Of a stretch of DNA of 64,000 bases, positions 46,901 to 54,233 are shown in pieces. Within the stretch, counting starts at the first letter, position 1, and each line of letters opens with the position of its first letter. The notes under the pieces are model-generated. The model did no database searches, was not told where the DNA came from, and saw nothing but the letters and a program-made list of their open reading frames with translations. The position numbers were made by a program, and so were the translations under genes. Source of the stretch: Liolophura sinensis (lineage: Eukaryota > Mollusca > Polyplacophora > Chitonida > Chitonidae); the NCBI RefSeq assembly GCF_032854445.1, contig NC_088299.1, positions 1,897,001 through 1,961,000 of the forward strand, written 5' to 3'.

Positions 46901-46977
46901 TTTTATTGTTTTATATTGAAAGTTTGAAAGACGAAATTGAGAGGTGTCTTCAGAGTTTAAATGAACAAGAGTCATGA
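31904..46977 (+). CDS. Schlafen AlbA_2-domain protein (SLFNL1-like), 7 coding exons
   Basis: Coding exons: 31920-32101, 35325-35424, 37864-38012, 39996-40098, 43206-43367, 45801-45871, 46923-46977; 273 aa, all junctions GT-AG and in phase. The start is ATG 31920, 16 nt after acceptor 31903. Residues 24-33 (EDFLHEFKGH) and 61-86 (NAFLNTGKGGTLYMGI then LDDGTVKGI) match the AlbA_2 fold of Schlafen proteins; Glu24, Glu29 and Asp81/82 are candidates for the acidic nuclease-type site. The middle has PPVKPHRYKLQFIPV, then a basic helix, YVIEVHI and GNAYFRRQASVVM. The C-terminus is a short charged helix (IYDPQIS to LKDEIERCLQSLNEQES). Length fits a one-domain Schlafen-like protein, shorter than vertebrate SLFNL1 (about 400 aa), and there is no helicase part. 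Function is unknown; RNA binding or cleavage is inference from the family. Confidence 0.75.
32230..32440 (+). repeat. Dispersed repeat family F4, copy 2
   Basis: Matches 5085-5300 (CTGAGAGAATTATGGGGTGC, AACAAATCATTTTTGGCG, GTGCTTTAGTGGTTGAAAGG). Located in intron 1 of the SLFNL1-like gene. Confidence 0.5.
32578..32914 (+). repeat. SINE family B, 5' truncated
   Basis: Starts within the tRNA-like head (TTCGAGCGTCCGCTTCGGGA) and continues through the body to GAAAAACTGTTGAGTACGAC, GTTAAACCCC and a CACT run. Confidence 0.9.
33005..33800 (-). repeat. Higher-order minisatellite: 23-bp subunits in 69-bp triplets
   Basis: Core GTAGCGATGGG recurs every 22-24 bp. Three subunit types alternate (GACCAAGC..., TTAACTGAAT..., TTGAACGAGC...), making a period of 69 bp. 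Because 69 is divisible by 3, long open frames (for example 33158-33559 and 33447-33848 on the minus strand) run through it; these are by-products of the period. Intron 1 of the SLFNL1-like gene. Confidence 0.93.
34058..34153 (+). repeat. SINE family B 3' fragment
   Basis: CAACAAGGAGGCATATTACA, GTCGTCATATGACTGAAAAA and a TTAAATCCCC tail. Only the 3' third is present. Confidence 0.8.
34846..35018 (-). repeat. SINE family A, 5' truncated
   Basis: (ATTT) run, tail complement GATTGGTGTTTTACGCCGTA and body to GAGAGGTAGCCAGCATGAGC; the tRNA-like head is absent. Confidence 0.9.
35590..35935. repeat. 57-bp tandem repeat, 6 units
   Basis: The unit includes AGTGGTGATACATCCTCTCC and CAGTCCCTGCTCAACCAAAT; the six copies differ only at a CTCCTG/CTTCTG position. 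It lies about 165 bp after the second coding exon of the SLFNL1-like gene. The 57-bp period leaves frames open on both strands (35523-35990 plus, 35243-35983 minus), which I regard as repeat artefacts. Confidence 0.95.
36036..36259 (+). repeat. SINE family A, slightly 5' truncated
   Basis: Begins at CCCATCAGTGTGGTTGCTGT, has the B box GAGTTCAAGTCTAGC, body, TTGAGTATGGCCTAAAACAC tail and AAAT run. Confidence 0.88.
37440..37735 (+). repeat. Dispersed repeat family F1, copy 3
   Basis: TTCTTAATGCAGAGTGTATG, GTTGTGGTGATATCAGC and ATCCAAGTATGTTTGTCGAT match the copies at 605-885 and 12505-12765. It ends about 130 bp before the exon at 37864. Confidence 0.55.
38584..38761 (-). repeat. SINE family A, 5' truncated
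   Basis: (ATTT) run, tail complement GATTGGTGTTTTACGCCGTA and body to GGCGGAGAGGAAGCG; the head is missing. Confidence 0.88.
38885..38980 (+). repeat. 48-bp direct duplication
   Basis: AGTGATTGGCCATGGCCTAC with ACTTGTCCAGCA and GAAACCTT occurs twice in tandem with two or three differences. Intronic in the SLFNL1-like gene. Confidence 0.9.
39025..39205 (+). repeat. Dispersed repeat family F3, copy
   Basis: TTCATCCACTTATTAGGCAC, GATTAATTTCTTTTCCA and CTTTAGGTGAAATACAGTAA match the other F3 copies. Confidence 0.55.
39489..39765 (-). repeat. SINE family A with internal duplication of its head
   Basis: Tail, body and B box are clear. The head segment (ACTGCATTGGTTATTATGCC / ACTGCATTGGTCATTATGCT with CCTGGGTCA) is present twice, so this copy has a tandem duplication of about 40 bp. 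Confidence 0.85.
40695..40775 (+). repeat. SINE family B 3' fragment
   Basis: TGTCATATGACTGAAAAATT then GCTAAGTACAACGTCAGACC, followed by an ATAC-rich run in place of CACT repeats. Confidence 0.65.
40925..41290 (+). repeat. Dispersed repeat family R1, copy 1
   Basis: Aligns by eye with 53270-53765 (+) and 63455-63995 (-): TCTCAAAATGATGCCTTATG, a GTGAATGGGT block, TTGTTTGGATAAAGTTTTC and TTTGCCCAGTATTG blocks are shared. Intronic in the SLFNL1-like gene. Confidence 0.6.
41402..41760 (+). repeat. SINE family B, near full length
   Basis: Head GATGGCCAGTTGGTAGAGCG, body GGAAGTTGTAACTTTCTCGC and CTCAGTGAAGCAGCACTAG, tail GAAAAATTATTAAGTACGAC with GTTAAG and a CACT/CATT run. Confidence 0.9.
42490..42600 (+). 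repeat. SINE family A 3' fragment
   Basis: CACCATAATGCTGGCAGCCG, GTGAAATATCCTTCAGTATT and AAAACACTAATCCAATAAAT define a diverged SINE A 3' part. Confidence 0.75.
43890..44057 (+). repeat. SINE family A, 5' truncated
   Basis: Starts at CTGGTTTCCTCTCCGGCCAT and runs to TTGAGTATGGCGTAAAACAC with an AAAT tail. Downstream of the exon at 43206-43367. Confidence 0.9.
44968..45160 (-). repeat. Dispersed repeat family F2 (MITE-like), copy
   Basis: AATTCTTCAACCTTTTGGCA at the left and TGTGAAAAGGGTTAGGAACT at the right are imperfect inverted complements. The interior CAAGCCAACCGATGTAG matches other copies in reverse. Confidence 0.6.
45300..45550 (+). repeat. SINE family A, near full length with internal deletion
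   Basis: Head GGCCTCCGTGGCTCAGTTTG, B box GAGTTCAAGTCC, then a deletion within the body; tail TTGGGTACGGCGTAAAACCC with AAT/AAAT repeats. Confidence 0.92.
46228..46498 (+). repeat. SINE family A, near full length
   Basis: Head GACCTCCGTGGCTCAGTTGG, B box GAGTTCAAGTCC, complete body and TTGAGTACGGCGTAAAACAC tail with an AAAT run. Intronic in the SLFNL1-like gene, same strand. Confidence 0.93.
46588..46842 (+). repeat. SINE family A, older copy
   Basis: Degenerate head (TGTCTGTGGCCTAGTG), GAGTTCAAGGCCAGC in place of the B box, and a shortened tail (GAGTCCGGTATAAAACAACA). It lies about 80 bp before the last exon of the SLFNL1-like gene. Confidence 0.85.
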
Positions 46978-47544
46978 TAGTTTAATTCCTGACCTGTCAG
47001 ATGTCAAGATGGCAAGAGAAGTTGAAACTGCAGATGGATACAAATCAAGAAGGGAAGGTGCTTGAAAGTTTCAAGAAGACCAGCACTCTGGAGAGATATC
47101 TTTGGTTTCTTATATAACTGATTATATGCCTCCATAAAAAAGTGTTATCCATTTACTGAATTGGTGTGTATAATCCTGACAAGTCTTGTAATTCTAGACA
47201 GGTTAAAAGTCTTTTTCAAAGCTACTTTTGATTTCTCATGGTCATGTAAATGTACATTCAAGAGGCAAGCTTAATTTCTTATGTTCGATTTTTAAAGTGT
47301 GTGCAGGGGATCTTCTGCTTGATGAAAGCTATTTTACTGACAACTGTTAAGTTTTACCTTTTTTTTTTCAGACATGGTTAATGTTTGCCCTTTCATATGT
47401 TATGATTACATTCATTTTCCAAAGATAGCTGACAAATTATCATTATGATCTCTCCTAAGTAGTGTATAATTTTTCAGTTTTTGTATTAGTGTTTCTAATT
47501 TATCTCCGACATTATTCCAACATTCCTCGTGTTCACCACCAGTG

Positions 47545-47755
47545 CTGTAATTCTTCAACCTTTTCGCATGTTTGCAAGGTGTTTATTCAAGCATATTCTG
47601 GAGGCATTATTCTGTGTAGACTCACGAAGTTGTACTTTTGGTGAAGCCCTGAAACTGGTCAATCCAACCAATGTAGTTTTGTCTCCAAAATCAGATTAAG
47701 ATAGAGCAAGAATTACAGTGAAATTGCTCTTTCATTAGGAATTAGGATAATTGTA
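47545..47755 (-). repeat. Dispersed repeat family F2 (MITE-like), copy
   Basis: AATTCTTCAACCTTTTCGCA at the left, CAATCCAACCAATGTAG inside and GCTCTTTCATTAGGAATTAG at the right match 44968-45160. Confidence 0.6.
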
Positions 47756-47849
47756 CATGTACACAAGGTCAAACCATTCCATACATCTTTTACACTTTGT
47801 GAACAAGTTCACATATTCCGTTCAAGTTTTAGAAAGAAATTAAGGCTTC

Positions 47850-48090
47850 AAAATGGGATTTGTCCACACTCATAATGGGGTTTGTCTATAATCATACACT
47901 CAAAATGGGATTTGTCCATAATCATACATTCAAAATGGGATTTGTCCATAATCATACATTCAAAATGGGATTTGTCCATAATCATACTCAAAATGGGATT
48001 TGTCCACACTCAAAATGGGATTTGTCCATAATAATACATTCAAAATGGGACTTGTCCATAGTCATACTCAAAATGGGATTTGTCCATACT
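47850..48090 (+). repeat. 30-bp tandem repeat, about 9 units
   Basis: Unit CAAAATGGGATTTGTCCATA plus ATCATACATT, with shortened variants. It lies about 0.9 kb beyond the stop of the SLFNL1-like gene, perhaps in its 3'UTR. Confidence 0.92.
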
Positions 48091-48545
48091 GGGATTTTAA
48101 GGAAAGTTTTGGTTAGGTTACAGATTACGAATTAAGAGTGAGAGTTTTTGGCAAGTTGCCATTCATTCTGGACTGACACTGTGAAACGAACTCCCTACAC
48201 ATCAATCACAGGATGTTAATATCTTTACAAACAAATCGAAATGTTTATCCTGTCAAAATATGTCTCTGTTCAGTAAGTGTAAAATAGTCTAATATGTACA
48301 TTGTATATAGTCGGTGACCACTGTTTATCATATTCATGTACATTATATATATACCATATATACATGAAAATAACTTTTAGTGCGAGTTTGTGTTATTAAT
48401 GGTTTTGCGTGGAATATTGGTTTTGTAGCTGATTGATCTCCCTCAAAAAGTCAAGTATTATTATTATTATTCACATACCATAAAAGTAACCAGAATGAAA
48501 GACACATAATAAAAAAATAAATATTAAGCTTACATTAAAACCAGA

Positions 48546-48668
48546 AAAGGCCCCTGGGCTATGCCCAGTTTCCTCCTCAACCATAATGCTGGCCGCTGTC
48601 ATATAAGTTAAATATTCTTGAGTACAGAGTAAAACACAGATCAAATAAATAAAATAAATAAATAAAAT
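48546..48668 (+). repeat. SINE family A 3' fragment
   Basis: CTATGCCCAGTTTCCTCCTC, CATAATGCTGGCCGCTGTC and a TTGAGTACAGAGTAAAACAC tail with AAAT repeats. Confidence 0.85.
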
Positions 48669-49318
48669 CACAAAAGGTACGAGTTCTAAATCGACAATCA
48701 ACATTTTCCTCAAGTCCCCACTGCTCTTCCCCGAGTTAATACAAGATCACATCTGGAATGGTTATTTCTCAGATAGCATCGTATGGCTGACACATGTACT
48801 GGAATTTCCATATCAAAACCAGTGAAAATGCTGGTCTGAGTGAGATTCGAACCCACAACTGGAATATTCTGTCTACCACCTGCAATACCAAGCCAGATGG
48901 GAATGGCTTGTTTGTCGGAGCCCACTTCATAATCCAGGCATGAATGACTTTTAAGTTAGGCTCTTAACATTGATGTTACAAGGTACCATTTTTGATACAT
49001 ATAAACAGCGCCAAATAGATGTCATCAGTACACCATGTAGCTGCCCTGCACATATACAGATGTACATAAATTGTATATATACCTTTGAAGAATCTTGTTA
49101 CATTTTAAAAATAAATTGTTACTGTTTTTGACATCAGACTTCTTCTTAGTTATTTAAAGTCGACAGCTGACATATGATAATGGGTGGCATGGAGTGACTG
49201 ACGTTTGAATAAATAATAGCATATATATTCATGAGTATGCAGATAGCATTCCACAGTTTGACGCTTGGTCTTTCACGCTACCAGTACTTATTTTGAAAAG
49301 GGTATCAGTGAAATGTCA

Positions 49319-49553
49319 TTGGGGCCTCCGTGGCAGAGGGGCTAGCATGCTAGCGGAGGAGCCTCTCACCGATGTGATTGCAGATCCTGTTGGCTTCCTC
49401 TCTCATCCTATGTGGAAAGGTCTTGCCAGCAACCTGCGGATGGTCGTGGATTTCCCCCCCGCGTTCGCCTTGGTTTCCTCCCACCATAATGCTGGCCGCT
49501 GTCGTGTAAATGAAATATTCTTGAGTACGGCGTAAAGCATCAATCAAATATAT
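49319..49553 (+). repeat. SINE family A copy
   Basis: Head GGGGCCTCCGTGGCAGAGGG (altered A box), body GCAACCTGCGGATGGTCGTG, TTGAGTACGGCGTAAAGCAT tail. Confidence 0.88.
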
Positions 49554-49799
49554 TTGAACAAACTTGTGTTATTTTAAAGATAACTGTTACTATTGTTTGT
49601 TGAACCTAGAAATCTGATATCTTCTTGGTTATTTGAAGTCGACAGCTGACGTACGATAATGGATGGCATGACTGACATTCAAATAAACAGTATCAGGTAT
49701 CTCCGTTAGTATACAGACAGCATTCCACAGTTTGACACTTGGCCTTTCACGCTACCAATACTTATTCTGAGGGGGGCATCACTGAAATGTGTTTTCCCT

Positions 49800-49937
49800 T
49801 GTCTTATATGTGGATGGTTGTGAGTTTCCCCCAAAGGTCTGCACGGTTTCCTGCTACCATAATGCTGGTCATTGTCGTATAAGTGAAATATTCTTGAGTA
49901 CATAAAAACACCAATCAAATAAAATCAAATAAATGAA
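49800..49937 (+). repeat. SINE family A 3' fragment
   Basis: TGGATGGTTGTGAGTTTCCC, CATAATGCTGGTCATTGTCG, TTGAGTACATAAAAACACCA and AAAT repeats. Confidence 0.85.
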
Positions 49938-50099
49938 CAATGAGAAAATTAAGAAAAAAATACTGCCACAGTAGATATGATCTCAAGAATCTTTATCATC
50001 TGACCACACTCTCACAATGTTTACACAGTGCTTGTTTTTACTTCACTTTAGTTATGGGTGAGCGATGCTGAGGAAATATTGCAGCCTGATTCAGTGTGT

Positions 50100-51590
50100 T
50101 TTATAATGACTTGGGCGGGTTATGGAAAGTGGGCTGTAATGTGTGCGTTGTACACAGATCTGGGTGGTCTTTGTAAGGTGGGCTGTAGTGTGTGTATTGT
50201 ACTCAGATGTAGGTGGGCTGTAGTGTGTGTATTGTACAGACTTCGTGGGCTATGTAAGGTGGGGTGTAGTGTATATTGTACACGGACTTGGGTTGGCTAT
50301 GGAAGGTGGGCTATAGTGCGTTTGTGTGTGTTGTACAGGGACCTGGGTGGGCTATGGAAGGTGGGTTGTAGTGTGTGTGTTGTACATGGACCTGGGTGGG
50401 CTATGTAAGGTGGGTTGTAGTGTATGTGTTGTACAGGGACCTGGGTGGGCTATAGCGTGTGTGTGTGTGTTGTACAGGGACCTGGGTGGGCTATGGAAGG
50501 TGGGTTGTAGTGTGTGTGTGTTGTACATGGAGCTGGGTGGGCTATGGAAGGTGGGTTGTAGTGTGTGTGTGTTGTACATGGACCTGGGTGGGTTATGGAA
50601 AGTGGGTTGTAGTGTGTGTATTGTATTCAGATATAGGTGGGCTATGTAAAGGACGGTGTAGTGTGTGTTTTGTACTCAGATCTGGGTTTCCTGTATTGTG
50701 TGTATTGTACAGACTTGGGTTGGCTATGTAAGGTGGGTTGTAAGGTGTATTGCACAGAGACATTGGTGGGCTATAAAAAGGTGGGTTGTAGTGTGTTCAT
50801 TGTACAGAGACCTGGGTGGGCTATGAAAGGTGGGTTGTAATGTGTATTGTACAGGGACCTGGGTGGGTTATAGTGTGTGTGTTGTACAGAGACCTGAGTG
50901 GGCTATGGAAGGTGGGCTGTAGTGTGTGTGTTGTACAGAGACATGGGTGGGCTATGGAAGGTGGGCTGGTGTGTGTATGTGTTGTACAGGGAACTGGGTA
51001 GACTATGGAAGGTGGGTTGTAGCATGTGTGTTGTATAGGGGCCTGGGTGGGCTGTAGTGTGTGTGTTGTACAGGGACCTAGGTGGGCTATGGAAGGTAGA
51101 TTGTAGTATCTGCATTGTACAGAGACCTGGGAGGGCTATGGAAAGTGGGTTGTAGTGTGTGTATTATACAGAGATCTGGAAGGTGGGTTGTAGTGTGTGA
51201 ATTGTACAGAGACCTGGGTGGGCTACGTAAGGTGGGCTAGAGTGTGTACTGTACAGAGAGCTGGGTGGGCTATGTAGGGTAGGGTGTAGTGTGTGTATTA
51301 TACAGAGACCTGCATAGGGTATGTTAGTGTATGTTGTTCAGAGACCTGGGTGGGCTATGGAAAGTGGGTTGCAATGTGTGTATTGTACAGAGGCCTGGGT
51401 GGGCTATAAAAAGGTGGGTTGCAATGTGTGTATTGTACAGAGACCTGGGTGGGCTATGCAAGGTGGGTTGCAATGTGTGTATTGTACAGAGACCTGGGTG
51501 GGCTATGGAATGTGCGTTGCAAAGGTAGGCTGTAGTGTGTGTATTATATGGAGACCTGGGTGGGCTATGTAAGGGGGGTTGTAGTGTACT
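50100..51590 (+). repeat. G-rich minisatellite, about 50-bp unit, about 30 copies
   Basis: Unit GACCTGGGTGGGCTATGGAA, GGTGGGTTGTAG, a variable (TG)n stretch, then TTGTACAGAG. The plus strand is rich in GGG runs and TG. Overlapping open frames (50058-50408, 50326-50649, 51321-51572 and minus-strand ones) carry periodic LGGLWKVGCSVCVV-type peptides and are repeat by-products. Confidence 0.95.
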
Positions 51591-53269
51591 ACTTTAGTGG
51601 GTGAAATGCTATCTTGGCTTGACCTGTCATGTGTGACGGGCTGATTTTTCTTACTGGTTTCTCCAGAATTTTACCGGAACCAGTTTTTAGTAATACTTTG
51701 ATTGAATATACACAAATTCAGTGTGCAACAGTTGGCTTTTAATAATTTTAATCGACATTGAAAAAAGAATCATCGGCATGGTTCGTACTCATATGCAGTA
51801 AACAAACCAAGTTATCAACAATATTGTCAGCCAGGTCTTATTTATTTATTTATCATTTTATTTATTTTTAACTGTAGGATCAGAAGAATAATGGATTTCC
51901 GTAGATACACTAGGCTTCCAAGGCAAACTCTCCACGACCACTGCCTCCATCTTGAGCCGCTACGTGCGTGTCCTGCTTCACTGTGGAGCAGTGGGAAGAT
52001 GGTGGCATTGCCTAAGGAATGAGTGCTGTGGAAGTCTTTATGGCTATAATAAATCTATTTTAAAGTGAGCGGGGGCATATGGTGCGGTGGGTGTTGAAAG
52101 CAGGTCTTTAGGTTGGAGTCTTTTATTTGCATGGGGGCTACTTGTTCAATAACAAAGGCAATCGGTCTGGGCCTTCTTTGAGGACGTAATTGGTCCTCAT
52201 AAGCCGACAACATCAGTGTTTCCATATTATCACAAGCGCCTCAAGCCCTTCGGGGCTAAAAACATGGTGGACATCAGCTGCACTTCTCGATTCAAAATTC
52301 ATAATGGCTGGATTGTTGTAAAAGAGGGTTTACTGGTGCATTGTTTTGATGTCTTTTAACATGAAAGACAGCTCCTGACTAATGTTTTTGTCCACTGAAA
52401 GACTACCATTCAAAGTACCTTACATCGGCATTAAATGTTTTTTCACATTTTTTTCAACCCAGAAAAAGTTTAGTGAAACTTCATCCTGTCACAGCCTCAG
52501 TGCATCTCCATTATTGACAGCAAGATGATGTCACGTTTAACTGTTTAACATCGATGACAATAAAAATTGTGGACTTAGGTGATGAAGGTTCAAGTGATAA
52601 ATAGCTATCTTGGAAATTGGACATACAGGAAGGATATTTCTTCCACTGCTTGAACTGTTGATACAGTAAGCGGGCCATATCATTTACAATTTAAGTAGCC
52701 TGCAGATGCACGGCAGGGTATTAATTCCTGGTTCAAGTCATAGCCTTGGGAGGGGTTGTGGTGGTAATTTTGACCCAATGTTGTACAACTAGATTCATGC
52801 TCAGTTCTGAAACAGATGGAAGTAAATCTAAGCACCACTCCGGCTGACCTATGCATTCAACTGTTGCAGAGTTTTATGCTTCGGTTTTGTGGTGGTGGCT
52901 TCTAAGATTAGAGAGCAATCTCTAACCTAATTATCGGGGACGCCAGAGAAAGCACCTCAGCTTGAACACAGAGTTTCAAGAATTTTACCATATTTTACAA
53001 AAGAAAACACAGAAAGATTATCCCTGGTGTGCAAGAAACACAAAAGAGCAATATTTAAATTGTTCAATGCTCATTAACTTAGAGACGAAGAATTGTATCA
53101 CAAGATTTAGTTAATTTTAAGCACTGTCTTGTGAGATGCTGTCTTCTCATTCCCACAAAACTTCGACATCCCTGATAAATTTTTTCACTGACTGATAGTT
53201 ATTACTTAGAAACTGCTGACTAAACGGTGAAATAAACAAGAAAAAATGTATTTGTATAATTTGAACAGC

Positions 53270-53765
53270 ATGTCTAAGTAGGCCTATGATCTACTTGGGA
53301 GATGAATGTGGTTTGGGTCGAAACAGTATGCTTCTGTCTCATACCGTCATTGAATATTAAACGACTTTAAAATCAACTAATTTTATGTCTGTGCTGGCCC
53401 GTAAATGATACAGTCCTGTCAAATAACACAGTGTGAAATGGCCTCTCGGCTATACTAACTAAATTGTTGGAAAAGATCTCAAAATGATGTCTTATGCAGT
53501 TGTTCTGTGTCATCATGTCACTTCATGGAGTGAATGGGTAAAGGCCGTGCAATCTGATAGCAACGTGTTTGATTGGATAAAATTCTCTAGATGTCTGCCT
53601 CGATTCAAACCAGCCATTTGTGCAGTACTGACATGTTGTTCGACATGTTATTCGGTGAAGTCTCATTAAAATAATAAAATATGACACTATTTAGAAAACT
53701 TGAGAATCCAGCTTTCGATTGAAATATGTTTTAGCCATGTGCTGTCTTGTCCTTTAAACGTGGAT
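53270..53765 (+). repeat. Dispersed repeat family R1, copy 2
   Basis: About 500 bp aligning with the reverse complement of 63455-63995 along its whole length (AGTAGGCCTATGATCTACTT, AAATGATACAGTCCTGTC, TCTCAAAATGATGTCTTATG, GATTGAAATATGTTTTAGCC). Partly matched by 40925-41290. Confidence 0.7.
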
Positions 53766-53889
53766 AATTTTTGGAATCAGTGCATACCAAACATTTACGA
53801 TGGACTCGAGATATAGAAGTTTGTGAAATTTTCTGCTGGGTGAGATATGCCGAAGGGATGGGTTATATTATATAGGCTTGATAGGCTAG

Positions 53890-54233
53890 ACTCAGTGTGC
53901 TATTTTTAAATTCTGACCTTCATTGGAACAATGAGTCCATCTGGATGGACTAGTTAAGTCAAAAAATACCCAGTATCTTATCGACCCTGTGTAGGCAAGC
54001 CACTGTCGTTGTTGTCTGTACGCTGTAGATAATTGTAAACGGCAAACACATGTCGTTGTTGTTTTGAGGTCTGCCCGCGTGCAGTGTGTTTTGGCTTTGT
54101 ATTGTGCCATTTGATTGGTTGAATTGTGCTTGCCACATTTTGTTTGTAAGATAACTTCTTATTGGGTCCAACATTTTGCAGTCGGCGAAAATGATTGGCG
54201 AAAATGTAACGGAAGTGGCCTGGAGAAGCTAGC
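53890..54233 (+). promoter_or_regulatory. Candidate CTDP1 promoter / 5'UTR
   Basis: The 340 bp before the CTDP1 start include two inverted CCAAT motifs (TTTGATTGGTTG near 54113 and TTATTGGGTCC near 54159) and moderate GC. No TATA box is evident. Assigned only by position and these motifs. Confidence 0.35.

Larger units (their letters stand above)
49105..49937 (+). repeat. Local tandem duplication, each half ending in SINE A
   Basis: 49105-49320 and 49570-49800 share GTCGACAGCTGAC, GCATTCCACAGTTTGAC, CTTTCACGCTACCA and TACTTATT blocks in the same order. Each half is followed by a SINE A (49319-49553; 49800-49937, truncated), so host sequence and SINE probably duplicated together. Confidence 0.75.
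46978..54233. other. Intergenic region without a supportable gene
   Basis: Contains the 3'UTR of the SLFNL1-like gene (poly(A) site not fixed), an F2 repeat, two minisatellites, SINE A copies, a local duplication, an R1 repeat copy and a candidate CTDP1 promoter. A weak acceptor-led open frame at about 51878-52021 is noted as a finding only. Confidence 0.5.

Noticed and set aside
50058-51572. Cys/Trp/Gly-rich repetitive ORFs (LGGLWKVGCSVCVV-type)
   Set aside because: Overlapping frames in all phases arise from the 50-bp G-rich minisatellite; none has a plausible start, splice or functional signature.
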